Shown: positions 52,955 to 61,727, counted from the stretch's first letter. The stretch is DNA of 64,000 nt from Candidatus Solirubrobacter pratensis (GCF_000425945.1 NZ_KE384481.1:124001-188000); one strand, 5' to 3'. Notes: a model not told the origin generated them from the letters alone. Made by a program: numbers and translations.

Positions 52955-54075
52955 CGGGGGGCCACCATCGTCCCGAGGCACACGGGGGTGGAGCCGTTGC
53001 ACATCGACGCTTGAGCCGCCTCGAGCACGCGAAGCACGCGCAACCCCGCATGCCCGTCGGTCTTCGGCTTCGTGCCGGAGCGAATGGCCCCGGTCCAGTC
53101 CTCGAGCACCCCGAGCAGCGCCTCCCGCTCGCGGAGCGCCGGCGCCACCATGCTGCCCATGCGATAGGACACCTTGCGGCGGCGCTGCTCGCCCGGCGAG
53201 AGGTCGATCTCGGCAAGGTCGACGCCCGATTCGAACACGCTCACGCGCTGGGCGGGCAGCAGGTCGTTCCACACGACCATCCGGTGGGAGCCGCCCACGA
53301 TCGTCGTGCGGATCTTCGTCGGGCTCAGCCAGTTGAGGTGACAGTGGGCCAGCAGGCCGTCGTCGAATCGCAGCGTGAGATAGCCGACGCACGCATGGCC
53401 GAGGCCGAGCGGGTCCGCCCCCTCCGCCGTGACCGTCAGCAGCTCGCGGCCGGAGCCGAGGATGAAGTCGACGATCGAGATGTCGTGCGGCGCGAGATCC
53501 CAGAAGACGTCGACCTCTTGCTGGACGAGCCCGAGGTTCACGCGGACCGAGTCGTAGTACAGGGGCGTGCCGAGCTCGCCGGCGTCGATGAGATCGCGGA
53601 TCTTCTGGACCGCCGGCGTGTAGCAGTACGTGTGGTCGCAGTGCAGGACCAGGCCGCGCTCCTCCGCGGCCCTGACCATCATCAGCCCCTCGGCGTAAGA
53701 GCGCGCGAGGGGCTTCTCGACGAGGACGTGACGGCCCGCCTCGATGCAGCGGTACGCGAGCGCCCCGTGGGTCGCCGGCGGCGTGGCGATCGCGACCGCC
53801 TCGACCGATTCGTCGGCGAGGACTTCGTCGATGTCCCGCGTGACCCGGATCGCGCTCTGCGCGCCGACCAGGCGCGACGCTCGGGCCTCGTCGCGGTCAC
53901 AGACCCATTTCAGATCGGTCTCTTCGAGCGCCATGGCGTTCCGCACGATGTTCGGACCCCAGTAGCCGGCCCCGATCACGGCAGTCCCGACCGGGTTGGT
54001 CGCCGCCGTCGTCGCGTCCGGCAGGGGCCGCTCGTTCAAGCGCGAGCCGTTGTGCACTGCGCTGCCGCCGTTCAT
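52951..54075 (-). CDS. Gfo/Idh/MocA-family sugar oxidoreductase
   Basis: 374 residues from ATG 54075, with GGGAGG 7 nt upstream. NAD-binding AVIGAGYWGPNIVRN, the conserved EKPLA with catalytic Lys, and FWDLAPHDISIVDFI with catalytic His are all present. Members related to WlbA oxidise nucleotide sugars at C3. Together with the directly downstream DegT gene it likely creates the keto group that is aminated. It overlaps both neighbours by 4 bp. Confidence 0.92.
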   Translation of the reverse strand: MNGGSAVHNGSRLNERPLPDATTAATNPVGTAVIGAGYWGPNIVRNAMALEETDLKWVCDRDEARASRLVGAQSAIRVTRDIDEVLADESVEAVAIATPPATHGALAYRCIEAGRHVLVEKPLARSYAEGLMMVRAAEERGLVLHCDHTYCYTPAVQKIRDLIDAGELGTPLYYDSVRVNLGLVQQEVDVFWDLAPHDISIVDFILGSGRELLTVTAEGADPLGLGHACVGYLTLRFDDGLLAHCHLNWLSPTKIRTTIVGGSHRMVVWNDLLPAQRVSVFESGVDLAEIDLSPGEQRRRKVSYRMGSMVAPALREREALLGVLEDWTGAIRSGTKPKTDGHAGLRVLRVLEAAQASMCNGSTPVCLGTMVAPR

Positions 54076-55772
54076 CCGACGCCTCCCGCCCCGCTCGGCA
54101 GCACCCGGACGCCCTGCCGGACGGCGTATAGCCGCCAGCTCTCCGGGAGCCGGAACTCTGGGCCGGGGTCGAATTCCTTCGCGAGTTGGAAGCCCGGCTC
54201 CTGTCCGGCCCACAGCCTGGGGCGGGAGCGGTTGAGGGCGTCCTGGGGCCAGTTCCTGGGATCGGGAAGCAGGACATAGGAGATTCGCTGCCGGTTCGGG
54301 TCGGCCAGCGCGGCCCGGAACCTGCGGTCGAACGTCATGACGAGGAGCCGTGCGTGGCTCGGGTTGACCTGCGCCGCGAGCGCCGCCCCTTGGTAGGAGT
54401 CGAGCAGCACGCGACCGTTCTTCGAGAGGATCCGCGTATCGAGGTAGTGCGCGAGCCGCGCACGCGCCACGACCGGATCGCCGTACCCCATCTCCAGGGC
54501 GTCTCGGCCCTCGACGAGCGCCTTCAGCTCGGGGCGCTCCTGCGTGCCGAGCGCCGGGTTGACCATGACCCACACGCATGCCGGCGCAGCGACGATCCAG
54601 CCGGCGAGGACGATCCCGATCGCACGGCGGCGCCGCTTCGACATCGCGATCTCATAGAGCCCCCAGCCGGCGGCGGCGTAGAGCGGGGTGGCGTAGTAGC
54701 GCAGGAACTCCATGCGCGTTCCGAGGTACGCCATCGGGGCGACCAGCAACAGCGTGACGCTGAGCGCCAACGCGATCAGCGACACCGTGCCGATGCGCGC
54801 CAGCCGCCGGTCGACGGCACGCAGCACGAGCAACGCGGCGAGTGGGATCAGCGCAGGCCAGATCCGCTCGGCGACGACTCCGAGGACGCCGATGACGTCG
54901 CCGCTGCCCGCGGCGCCGCCCTCGGCGACGTCCTTCGCGTTGTAGCTCGCATAGCCGTACGCGCCGCTCAAGAAGTACAGGGGCTGCCCCATGATCACGC
55001 CGTTGAAGATCACCCACATGACGCCGACGAACGCGGACGGAACCAGCAGCAGCAGGCCGAGGCCTTCCACCGCGCGCGGCTTTCCCTGCGGCGCCGCCGG
55101 GCGCGCCTCCGAGCTCCAGAACAGCGCGCCGACGAGCGCCGCGAACAGGGCGGCCGCGAACGGCACCGCTTCGTACATCGAGGCGGTGGCCAGGCCTAGG
55201 CACACGCCCGCCGCGGCGACCCACCATCGCTCGCCCGAACGCCAGAACAGCGTGAGGAAGCACACCGCGCCGATCAGGAAGGGCGCCGCGACTCCTTCCG
55301 CCATACCGGTCCCGCCGTAGACGAACAGCATCGGGTTGGTCGAGATCACGAGTGCGTACGTCCAGCCGAGCCACCTCGGCAATCCGAGCCGCTTGGCCGT
55401 GATGAGCAGCACGGCAGCCGTCGCGCCTCCGCAGACCGCGCTGGTCGCCGCGGACGACACTCCGCTCGCGACGATGTCCGGCCAGAACGGCGTGAGAGCG
55501 GCCCACGGCAGGTTGAGCAGCGTGGGCAGCGGCATCCAGACGAAGCCGATGTTCGCGAGCTTTGGGTCCGCCCCATGGAGGACGAACAGCGCGCTGACGG
55601 ACCGGTAGAACGCGTCGCCCCACTGGAAGCCCCGCGCCGCCATCCACGCGCCGAAGGAGAACTGCGCGACGAAGACGATCGCGAAGATGACCACGGGACC
55701 GTTGACGAGGCCCTCGGACGTCGCCCGCAGGCCGCGGGCCCGGACGGCATGGGTTCCGGCGACGCCGCTCAC
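54072..55772 (-). CDS. GT-C fold integral-membrane glycosyltransferase (ArnT/PMT-like)
   Basis: 566 residues with about 10-11 membrane helices and a ~160-residue soluble C-terminal part. The first exported loop has the acidic residue expected of GT-C enzymes (RGFQWGDAFYRSV, then HGADPKLANIGF). Such enzymes take a sugar from a polyprenyl-phosphate donor and transfer it on the outer membrane face, as ArnT does. GTG 55772 has GGAGGAG before it and overlaps the upstream GT stop (GTGA). Donor and acceptor are unknown; the cluster suggests an amino sugar donor. Confidence 0.83.
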   Translation of the reverse strand: MSGVAGTHAVRARGLRATSEGLVNGPVVIFAIVFVAQFSFGAWMAARGFQWGDAFYRSVSALFVLHGADPKLANIGFVWMPLPTLLNLPWAALTPFWPDIVASGVSSAATSAVCGGATAAVLLITAKRLGLPRWLGWTYALVISTNPMLFVYGGTGMAEGVAAPFLIGAVCFLTLFWRSGERWWVAAAGVCLGLATASMYEAVPFAAALFAALVGALFWSSEARPAAPQGKPRAVEGLGLLLLVPSAFVGVMWVIFNGVIMGQPLYFLSGAYGYASYNAKDVAEGGAAGSGDVIGVLGVVAERIWPALIPLAALLVLRAVDRRLARIGTVSLIALALSVTLLLVAPMAYLGTRMEFLRYYATPLYAAAGWGLYEIAMSKRRRRAIGIVLAGWIVAAPACVWVMVNPALGTQERPELKALVEGRDALEMGYGDPVVARARLAHYLDTRILSKNGRVLLDSYQGAALAAQVNPSHARLLVMTFDRRFRAALADPNRQRISYVLLPDPRNWPQDALNRSRPRLWAGQEPGFQLAKEFDPGPEFRLPESWRLYAVRQGVRVLPSGAGGVG

Positions 55773-58084
55773 GTCGGCTCCTCCACGACATGCAGGCCGT
55801 GCTCGGTCTTGTGCCAGTGAGAGGGGCGCAGCACCAGCTCGACGAGCGCGACGTACGTGGCGGCGCTCATCATGAGCCAGTAGATGGGGATCAGCAGAGC
55901 GTGCGGAGCGAGATCGTCGTGTCCGCGACTCACCGCCGCCGCGAGGCTGAGCAGGATCAGCAGGAAGTTGCCGAGCACGAGGCTCAGCGAGGCGGGATAG
56001 TAGGTCAGGCCGGGGAACACGGCTGCGATCCAGTCCGGCTGCGCGTAGATCCAGAGCAGCAGCATGAGCCAGAAGATCGGGGCGAGCAGGGCCGTGACGA
56101 CGGCGCCGCCGATGGTGAGCAGGAACGCGGACGTGGCCTTCGGCCCGAGCTCTCGCAGCAGAGTCCGCGGGCGCCGGGTGTGGACCAGGAGGGTCTGCAT
56201 GTAGCCCTTGCTCCAGCGCGATCGCTGGCGCAGCCAGTTCGGCACGCGGCTGTTCGCCTCCTCCTCCGTCGTGGACTCGAGCATCGCCGTTCTCAGCCCG
56301 AGCCGCGCGAAGCGCAGCCCCAGGTCCGCGTCCTCGGTGACGTTGTACGGGTCCCAGCCGAGGCAGGCCTCGAGCGCCGGCCGCCGGAAGTGGTTCGAAG
56401 TCCCCCCGAGCGGGATCGGCGCGCCGATGCGGTGCAGGCCCGGCAGGAAGATGTTGAACCAGGCGTCGTACTCCAGCGTGAACCAGCGGGTGAGCAGGTT
56501 CTGCCGCGGGTTGTAGTAGCCCAGCTTGGCCTGCAGGCAGGCCAGCGACTCGTCGCCGGCGCGCCGGAATCCCAGCACCGCCTTCTTGAGCTGCGCCGGG
56601 TCGGGCTTGTCCTCCGCGTCATAGACGGTCAGGAGCGACCCCTTCGCGTACCGGAGGCCGATCATCATGGCCCGCGGCTTGGTCCGCGGAGTCCCCGGCG
56701 GCAGCGGCAGCACCCGCAGCCACGGCGGTCGCCCGACCTGCTCGATCGTGGCGCGCGTGTAGTCGTCGTCGGCCTCGACGAGCAGCATCCCGTCGAGCTT
56801 CTGCTTGGGGTAGTCCAGCTGCGACAGCGCGTCGAACAGCGCGCGCACGGTCGTCGGCTTCTCCTTGTAGAGCGGCAGCAGGATCGTGTAGACGGGCAGC
56901 TCGCGCTCGTCGATCGCGGCAAGCTCCTCCGGAGGAGGATCGATCGTGGTGCCGCGTCGCGACCCCTGCGCCGCCGCGTACAGCCGGAAGCCGGTGGCAG
57001 CCAAGAAGAACGCGGTGGCGATGCCGACGAGCACGGTGGCGAGCAACCGGACGTCGGTCAACAGGCCGACCGTCACGGCGAACCCCAAGACGCACGCCAG
57101 GAGCGTCTGCGCTTTCGAGGGCGCGGTCCGGAACGCCGACATGTGGGGCGCCTCGTCGCGCAGCGCTCGCGTGACCTCCTCCGCGTCGACGTCCGCGTAC
57201 ACGCGGTTGAGCAGCTCGTCGAGCGTCCTCTCGTCGCAGAGCTTCGGCACCACGGAACGGGAGAGGCGCTGCTCGAGCTGGGTCAGCACCGCCTCAGTCG
57301 GATCGGCGAGCGCGACGGGCATCGCGCCGTCCGGGCGACCGTCGCCGTCGAGGGGCACCGCGCGCCAGGTCCGCGCCTCGTCAGCGGCGAGCACGGGGAC
57401 GGGCTCATCGCTCGGTTGGAGCGTCTCGAGACCGAGCTCGCGCGCCAGCACCGTCGCCAGCGTGTCCACCGGGACCATGCCGTGCGCGACGAGGATCTCC
57501 CCGAGCCTGCCCCCGCTCTGGGCCTGCTCCTTGAGCGCATGCGTCAGCTCGCGCTCGCTCAGCGCTCCTGCGTCCTGCAGCAGCTCGCCGAGGCGGAGCC
57601 GGATCGGGCGGCCTCCCGCGATCGCTCCGCGGGTCGGGTACCGGTCAGGAGCCGCCTGTTCCGCGCGGTCCGTCGGAATCGCCTGCGGCGGCGTCTGGTG
57701 GCGCCTCCTCCTCGGCATCACCCGCGTCATCAACGCCGTGCCGGCGACCAGGATGCCCAAGGCCAACAGCGTGAGGATGACGCCGGCCCATGGCGCATCG
57801 AAGCTCGCGACCCGGCCGTTGCCGGAGGCGAGCGCGGAGTTGGCCGTTTGGAGATGGCCGCCCTGGAACGCGACCGGCACGGCGGACCGGCTCGCATTCG
57901 TCGCGCCGGCATTCGTATACGCGGAAGCTGCTTGGAGCCTGAGGCCTCCTGCGAATGCGACCGTGGTGATGGCCACGAGGACGATGCAACGGTTGCGGCG
58001 AGGAACGAAGTCAGACGGACCGCCCGCGGGTCCTCCTAGGTCCCGTTGCGTGGCGCGGATCTCGTTCGGTGCTTGCATGTACAT
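55769..58084 (-). CDS. MshEN-domain-fused processive-type GT2 glycosyltransferase
   Basis: 771 residues from ATG 58084, with GAGGAG 5 nt before it. N-terminal helix (~33-52), second helix (~100-120), then a cytoplasmic MshEN/GspE-N domain (~165-300; RLGELLQDAGALSERELTHA, GRLGEILVAHGMVPVD). Two helices, then the GT2 domain (~395-630) with VEADDDYTRA, YDAEDKPDP, TEDADLGLRFARLG and QRSRW, the QxxRW mark of processive synthases, and further helices at the C terminus. MshEN domains bind c-di-GMP in some proteins and accompany GT2 in NfrB, but there at the other end. It is the first gene of the cluster. Confidence 0.88.
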   Translation of the reverse strand: MYMQAPNEIRATQRDLGGPAGGPSDFVPRRNRCIVLVAITTVAFAGGLRLQAASAYTNAGATNASRSAVPVAFQGGHLQTANSALASGNGRVASFDAPWAGVILTLLALGILVAGTALMTRVMPRRRRHQTPPQAIPTDRAEQAAPDRYPTRGAIAGGRPIRLRLGELLQDAGALSERELTHALKEQAQSGGRLGEILVAHGMVPVDTLATVLARELGLETLQPSDEPVPVLAADEARTWRAVPLDGDGRPDGAMPVALADPTEAVLTQLEQRLSRSVVPKLCDERTLDELLNRVYADVDAEEVTRALRDEAPHMSAFRTAPSKAQTLLACVLGFAVTVGLLTDVRLLATVLVGIATAFFLAATGFRLYAAAQGSRRGTTIDPPPEELAAIDERELPVYTILLPLYKEKPTTVRALFDALSQLDYPKQKLDGMLLVEADDDYTRATIEQVGRPPWLRVLPLPPGTPRTKPRAMMIGLRYAKGSLLTVYDAEDKPDPAQLKKAVLGFRRAGDESLACLQAKLGYYNPRQNLLTRWFTLEYDAWFNIFLPGLHRIGAPIPLGGTSNHFRRPALEACLGWDPYNVTEDADLGLRFARLGLRTAMLESTTEEEANSRVPNWLRQRSRWSKGYMQTLLVHTRRPRTLLRELGPKATSAFLLTIGGAVVTALLAPIFWLMLLLWIYAQPDWIAAVFPGLTYYPASLSLVLGNFLLILLSLAAAVSRGHDDLAPHALLIPIYWLMMSAATYVALVELVLRPSHWHKTEHGLHVVEEPT

Positions 58085-58120
58085 GGATCTCCTCGCCCCG
58101 TCTAAGTGGACGAATCTGCG

Positions 58121-58205
58121 GTTATGACGGTCGCGACCTTCACCTCACCTCGCTCGCATTCGCGAATGCAGCACGAAGCGAGCCGGTGAGAACGACTGTC
58201 ATAAC
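58121..58205. promoter_or_regulatory. 85-bp nested dyad upstream of the glycan cluster
   Basis: Outer arms of 13 bp with one mismatch (GTTATGACGGTCG at 58121-58133; complement at 58193-58205). Middle arms CTCACCTCGCT (58144-58154) pair with 58177-58190 with a 2-nt bulge. The centre is the perfect 14-bp palindrome GCATTCGCGAATGC (58156-58169). The structure lies 37-121 bp before the ATG at 58084, in the 253-bp gap after the HDOD gene. It may be an operator array or a folded 5' leader. Confidence 0.65.
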
Positions 58206-58337
58206 TCCTACTTCCCCCGTGTACGAAGATGCCGGCTACCCGGTCCCGCGGCTCTGCTCGCGGCGGCATGCCTAAGCGCAGCACGATCCTAGTCGGACAC
58301 ACTCACGAAGGCGATGCGTCTATTTGTCCAACGCCAC

Positions 58338-59351
58338 TCAGACCCAACCGCGCGCGCTTGCGGCCAGTACCGCTTGCGCGCGGTCCGCTACGCCGAGGCG
58401 TCTGTAGATCCGGTGAAGGTGAGAACGGACGGTGCTCTCAGAGATTCCGAGCTCCAGCGCGATCTGCTTTCCGCCCTTGCCCGCCCGCAGGCCCCTCACG
58501 ACCCGGAGCTCGCGTTCCGACAATGGACAGCGCTCAGCGAAGTCGCTGTGGACGAGCATCGGATACGGCTGTTCGTGCAGCAGCGTGGAAAGCGCCTCGC
58601 CGCTCAGGCCGGCCCTGTCTCCGACGTCCGCCAGTCGTTGGACGTCGATCGGGTCGGCCGCGGCGAAGTGCGCCAGCATGTCCGCCACGCTGACGACGGC
58701 GGCCACGCCTTCCGGGCGCTCGTCGTGATGGCCATCGATCGCCTCGCATAGGACGTCCGGCAGCTTCCACGACCGCGCCAGCGTGCCGCCGAGGGCTGCG
58801 TGGTCCACGCCGAAGTGCCGCCGCTCGCGGCGCACGCCCTCCTCGGGGGTTGCCTGTCGGTCGACCCCGGCGCGGTGGCCTTCAGTCAGCGCCCCGAGGG
58901 CGACCTTGCCAAGGTCGTGAAGCGCCGCCGCGGCGATCACCGCGTCCGAGTCATGGCGCCCTGCGCGGTCGGCGACCAGGCCCGCCAGCCGCTGCACGGC
59001 GAGCGCATGGACGCGCAATCGCTCTGCGCCGTGATCCCATCGCTCCGCCGCTGCGACGAACTCGGCGCCCCGGCGGTCATCCGCCACGGCCTTCACAGCC
59101 TCGCGGACGCTCGTGATCGCATCGCCGACGGCTGCCTGATTCGCAATGCCGAGAACCGTCAGAGTGAGCGCCGGGTCCGCCTCGACCGCGGCTACGAGAT
59201 CCCGGGCCGGACCGCGGTGGCGAACCACCGCGTACAGCCGTTCCTTGGACTCCAAGAGTGCCGGCAGGCGATCGATCACCGCGCGCGCCGCCGCCGCCGA
59301 CGGACCGCGATCCGCACGCTTCGATCGCAGCGATGATTGACCACGAAGCAT
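58338..59351 (-). CDS. HDOD-domain regulator with C-terminal LuxR HTH
   Basis: 337 residues from ATG 59351. Residues ~25-255 are an HDOD/HD-type domain (IDRLPALLESKERLYAVV, AAALHDLGKVALG, IDGHHDERPEGV). Residues ~275-335 are a LuxR-type HTH (CPLSERELRVVRGL, KQIALELGISESTVRSHLHR). HDOD modules act in signalling, often linked to c-di-GMP or stress; joining one to a LuxR HTH makes a one-component regulator. It has its own sigma-70 promoter. It lies just upstream of the glycan cluster on the same strand and could regulate it, by position only. Confidence 0.88.
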   Translation of the reverse strand: MLRGQSSLRSKRADRGPSAAAARAVIDRLPALLESKERLYAVVRHRGPARDLVAAVEADPALTLTVLGIANQAAVGDAITSVREAVKAVADDRRGAEFVAAAERWDHGAERLRVHALAVQRLAGLVADRAGRHDSDAVIAAAALHDLGKVALGALTEGHRAGVDRQATPEEGVRRERRHFGVDHAALGGTLARSWKLPDVLCEAIDGHHDERPEGVAAVVSVADMLAHFAAADPIDVQRLADVGDRAGLSGEALSTLLHEQPYPMLVHSDFAERCPLSERELRVVRGLRAGKGGKQIALELGISESTVRSHLHRIYRRLGVADRAQAVLAASARGWV

Positions 59352-59399
59352 TCAAGCCCCAAATATGACCAGACACCAAATGGCGACTGGCAATGTGCT

Positions 59400-59428
59400 T
59401 TTATACGGGCTTTTGTGGGCTATTTCAA
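59400..59428 (-). promoter_or_regulatory. Sigma-70 promoter of the HDOD-LuxR gene
   Basis: On the minus strand TTGAAA (59428-59423), a 17-nt spacer and TATAAA (59405-59400) give five of six matches at each element with ideal spacing, about 50 bp before the ATG at 59351. The flanking 59352-59600 stretch is notably AT-richer than the rest of the window and holds no gene. Confidence 0.7.
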
Positions 59429-59689
59429 GAGGACGCAATCACGTCTCTGCCGCCATTCCGGCGCGGCGCAGCGTCTGAATGCTTTGGAGTCGTTTCAGTG
59501 AATTGCGGTGATTGCATTGGTTAGACCTGCGGCGGGTCATCCGCGCCCGCGTGCATGCAGTTACTGTTAATCGCGTGGCGCTTACGGCGAGGATCGCATA
59601 CCAACCGGCGCCAAGAGCAAGTGTGAGTAACTTTCTCCTCCGCGTCGCCGCGCGCGTGACCATCGCGGTACGGCCGGCGACGGACACGG

Positions 59690-60111
59690 GCGCGATGCTG
59701 TTCGCGACAGGCTTCGGCGATCGCCGCGATGTGCCGGTGATCGGTCCCGCAGCAGCCACCGAGGAGCTGCCCGCTCGGCAGCCGGCCGTCGGTCTCGACG
59801 GTGAAGGAGACGGCGACCGGCAACGCGGCCTTGCACGCGGCGCGCGCGATGCCGATCGCCTCCTCGGCTTAGGTCATCGTCGGCTGCGGCACCGGCACCT
59901 GGCTCGCCGCCGTGCGCGAGCTCGGCGCGCGGTCGCGATCGGCGCCGCCGAGCGACGCGATCTGGACCGCGTGGTCGGCCTCGGCCTCTTCGGCGCTCAT
60001 GCGCTCGCCCGCGACGTAGCCGTCCCCGCCCGGGCCGATCGGTGCGTCGACGGTGATCTCGAGGTCCGGGCGGTCTCGAATGCCGCCGTCGGTGAGCGTG
60101 ACGCCGCGCAT
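59690..60111 (-). pseudogene. Decayed homocysteine S-methyltransferase
   Basis: The minus-strand frame reads RGVTLTDGGI, then jumps to GPGGDGYVAGERMSAEEAEA, then PTMT-stop-AEEAIGIARAACKAALPV, SFTVETDGRLPSGQ, and directly LGGCCGTDHRHIAAIAEAC. These are in-order pieces of a homocysteine S-methyltransferase, which transfers methyl from S-methylmethionine or SAM to homocysteine. A functional copy would be about 300 residues; large parts after LTDGGI and before LGGCC are missing. A TAA at 59869-59871 replaces what is normally Tyr in the TMTYAEEA motif. The zinc ligand pair GGCCG survives. Not expected to be active. Confidence 0.8.
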
Positions 60112-60194
60112 GCTCACGATTCTCTCATTCGAGACGTGCCGGATGCAACCCAAGTAGGTCGTTGCCGGGTGCAACCCAAGTAACATCTGGGCAC

Positions 60195-60569
60195 ATGGCC
60201 ACTGCGGACACGAAGGCGCAGATCGGGACCGCGATCGCCGCCTTCCAGAGGGAGGTCCCGGCGCTGGCGCGACTCAAGCTCGTCTTCGAGCTCGAGCTGC
60301 GCGGGCGGGGTGACATCCAGCTCTTCCGCGTCGAGGTGCCGGGGCCGCGGATCACGCGCGACATCGCGTCCGACGCCAAGGTTCGCCTCTCGCTGCCGCG
60401 CACGGAGTTCAACGAGCTCCTCAAGGACGGCTCGATCCGCCACTGGCGCGAGGCGTTCGCGAGCGGGCACGTGAAGGCCACGGGGCCGTCCGAGATCCTG
60501 AAGCTGATCCAGAGCGTGGTGCTCAAGCAGGAAGAGCGCACGCGCTCGCGCAAGCTGCGCGTGCGCTAG
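60195..60569 (+). CDS. SCP-2 sterol-transfer-like small protein
   Basis: 124 residues from ATG 60195. The pattern FELELRGRGDIQLFRVEVPG, a central NELLKDGSIRHWREAFASGH and KATGPSEILKLIQSVV resembles a single SCP-2-like lipid-binding domain. Soluble, no signal peptide. It is divergent from the pseudogene and convergent with the citrate synthase gene. Ligand unknown; the assignment rests on pattern only. Confidence 0.7.
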   Translation: MATADTKAQIGTAIAAFQREVPALARLKLVFELELRGRGDIQLFRVEVPGPRITRDIASDAKVRLSLPRTEFNELLKDGSIRHWREAFASGHVKATGPSEILKLIQSVVLKQEERTRSRKLRVR

Positions 60570-60594
60570 TGCCGCCGGCGCCCAGCGCAGGCCT

Positions 60595-61695
60595 TCAGGG
60601 CAGCGGCCGCGGGGGCTCGCCGACGTAGAGGGCGCTCGGGCGGACCAGCCTGCCGGAGCGCGTCTGCTCGAGGATGTGCGCCGACCAGCCGGCGGTGCGG
60701 GCGCAGGCGAAGAGCGGCACGAACAGCTGCGGCGGGATACGCGCGTGGTCGAGCACGACCGCCGACCAGAACTCGACGTTGGTCGCGAGGACGCGGTCGG
60801 GCTTGCGGGCGGCGAGCTCGTGGAGCGCGGCGCGCTCGAGGGCGGCGGCGGTCTGGGCGCGCGGCGAGTCGAGCTCCTCCGCGGTACGGCGGAGCACGCG
60901 GGCCCGTGGGTCCTCGGCGCGGTAGACGCGGTGGCCGAAGCCCATCAGGCGCTCGCCGCGATCGAGGACGCGGGCGACGTAGCGTTCCGCGTCGCCTTCC
61001 CGCTCGACCTCGTCGAGCATCTGCAGCACGCGTGCGGGAGCGCCGCCGTGAAGCGGACCGGACAGGGCGCCGACGGCGGCGGACAGCGCGGCGGCGACGT
61101 CGGCGCCGGTGGAGGCGACGACGCGCGCCGTGAACGTCGACGCGTTCATGCCGTGCTCGGCGGCGGTGCTCCAGTAGGCGTCGATCGCCTTCACGTGCGC
61201 GGGGTCGGCCTCGCCGCGCCAGGTGGCGAGGAAGCGTGCGGCGAGGCTGCCGGCCGCGTCGATCTCGCTCCGCGGGACGGCTGACGCGGCTCGGCCGCGG
61301 GCGAGCCGGGCGACGAGGTCCAAGGCGGCGACGGACGTGCGCGCCAGGTCGTCGCGGGCCTGGGCGGCGTCGATGTCGATCAGCTGCCGCAGGCCGAGGG
61401 CCGGCGCGAGGCGCGCCAGCCCGGCCTGCAGATCCGCGCGGAGGTCGACGCGCGAGCGCCCGTCCGTGGCGCCGCGCGCGCCTCCGTCCCCACCGCTCAC
61501 GAGGCCGGGCAGCAGTGCGCCGTCGACGAGCAGGCCCCAGACGCGCTCGAACGGGACACGGCCGGCCAGCTCCTCGACGTCGATGCCGCGGTAGCGCAGC
61601 GCGCCGCCCGCGCGGTCGGGCTCCGCGATCTCGGTCGCGAACGCGATCACGCCCTCGAGGCCCTCGCTGACGTCGTTCTCGATCGTTGTGCTCAT
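60595..61695 (-). CDS. Citrate synthase (CitA-like)
   Basis: 366 residues from ATG 61695. Catalytic His in SGPLHGGAP and in MGFGHRVYRAEDPRA are present. The position usually held by the catalytic Asp reads TNVEFWSA, i.e. Glu, as in some actinobacterial paralogues. It condenses acetyl-CoA (or propionyl-CoA, if a 2-methylcitrate type) with oxaloacetate. A short Gly/Asp-rich insert lies near residues 68-80. It is divergent from a second, HTH-fused citrate synthase across a 39-bp gap with a palindrome. Confidence 0.92.
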   Translation of the reverse strand: MSTTIENDVSEGLEGVIAFATEIAEPDRAGGALRYRGIDVEELAGRVPFERVWGLLVDGALLPGLVSGGDGGARGATDGRSRVDLRADLQAGLARLAPALGLRQLIDIDAAQARDDLARTSVAALDLVARLARGRAASAVPRSEIDAAGSLAARFLATWRGEADPAHVKAIDAYWSTAAEHGMNASTFTARVVASTGADVAAALSAAVGALSGPLHGGAPARVLQMLDEVEREGDAERYVARVLDRGERLMGFGHRVYRAEDPRARVLRRTAEELDSPRAQTAAALERAALHELAARKPDRVLATNVEFWSAVVLDHARIPPQLFVPLFACARTAGWSAHILEQTRSGRLVRPSALYVGEPPRPLP

Positions 61696-61715
61696 GCCGC
61701 CAGTCTGGCAGTATT

Positions 61716-61727
61716 GTCAACGTTGAC
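61716..61727. promoter_or_regulatory. Perfect palindrome between divergent citrate synthases
   Basis: GTCAACGTTGAC, 12 bp, sits in the middle of the 39-bp gap between start codons 61695 and 61735; an 11-bp near-palindrome CCAG-T-CTGG is next to it. The gap is so short that binding here must affect both genes. The HTH of the plus-strand citrate synthase is a candidate binder. Confidence 0.6.
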
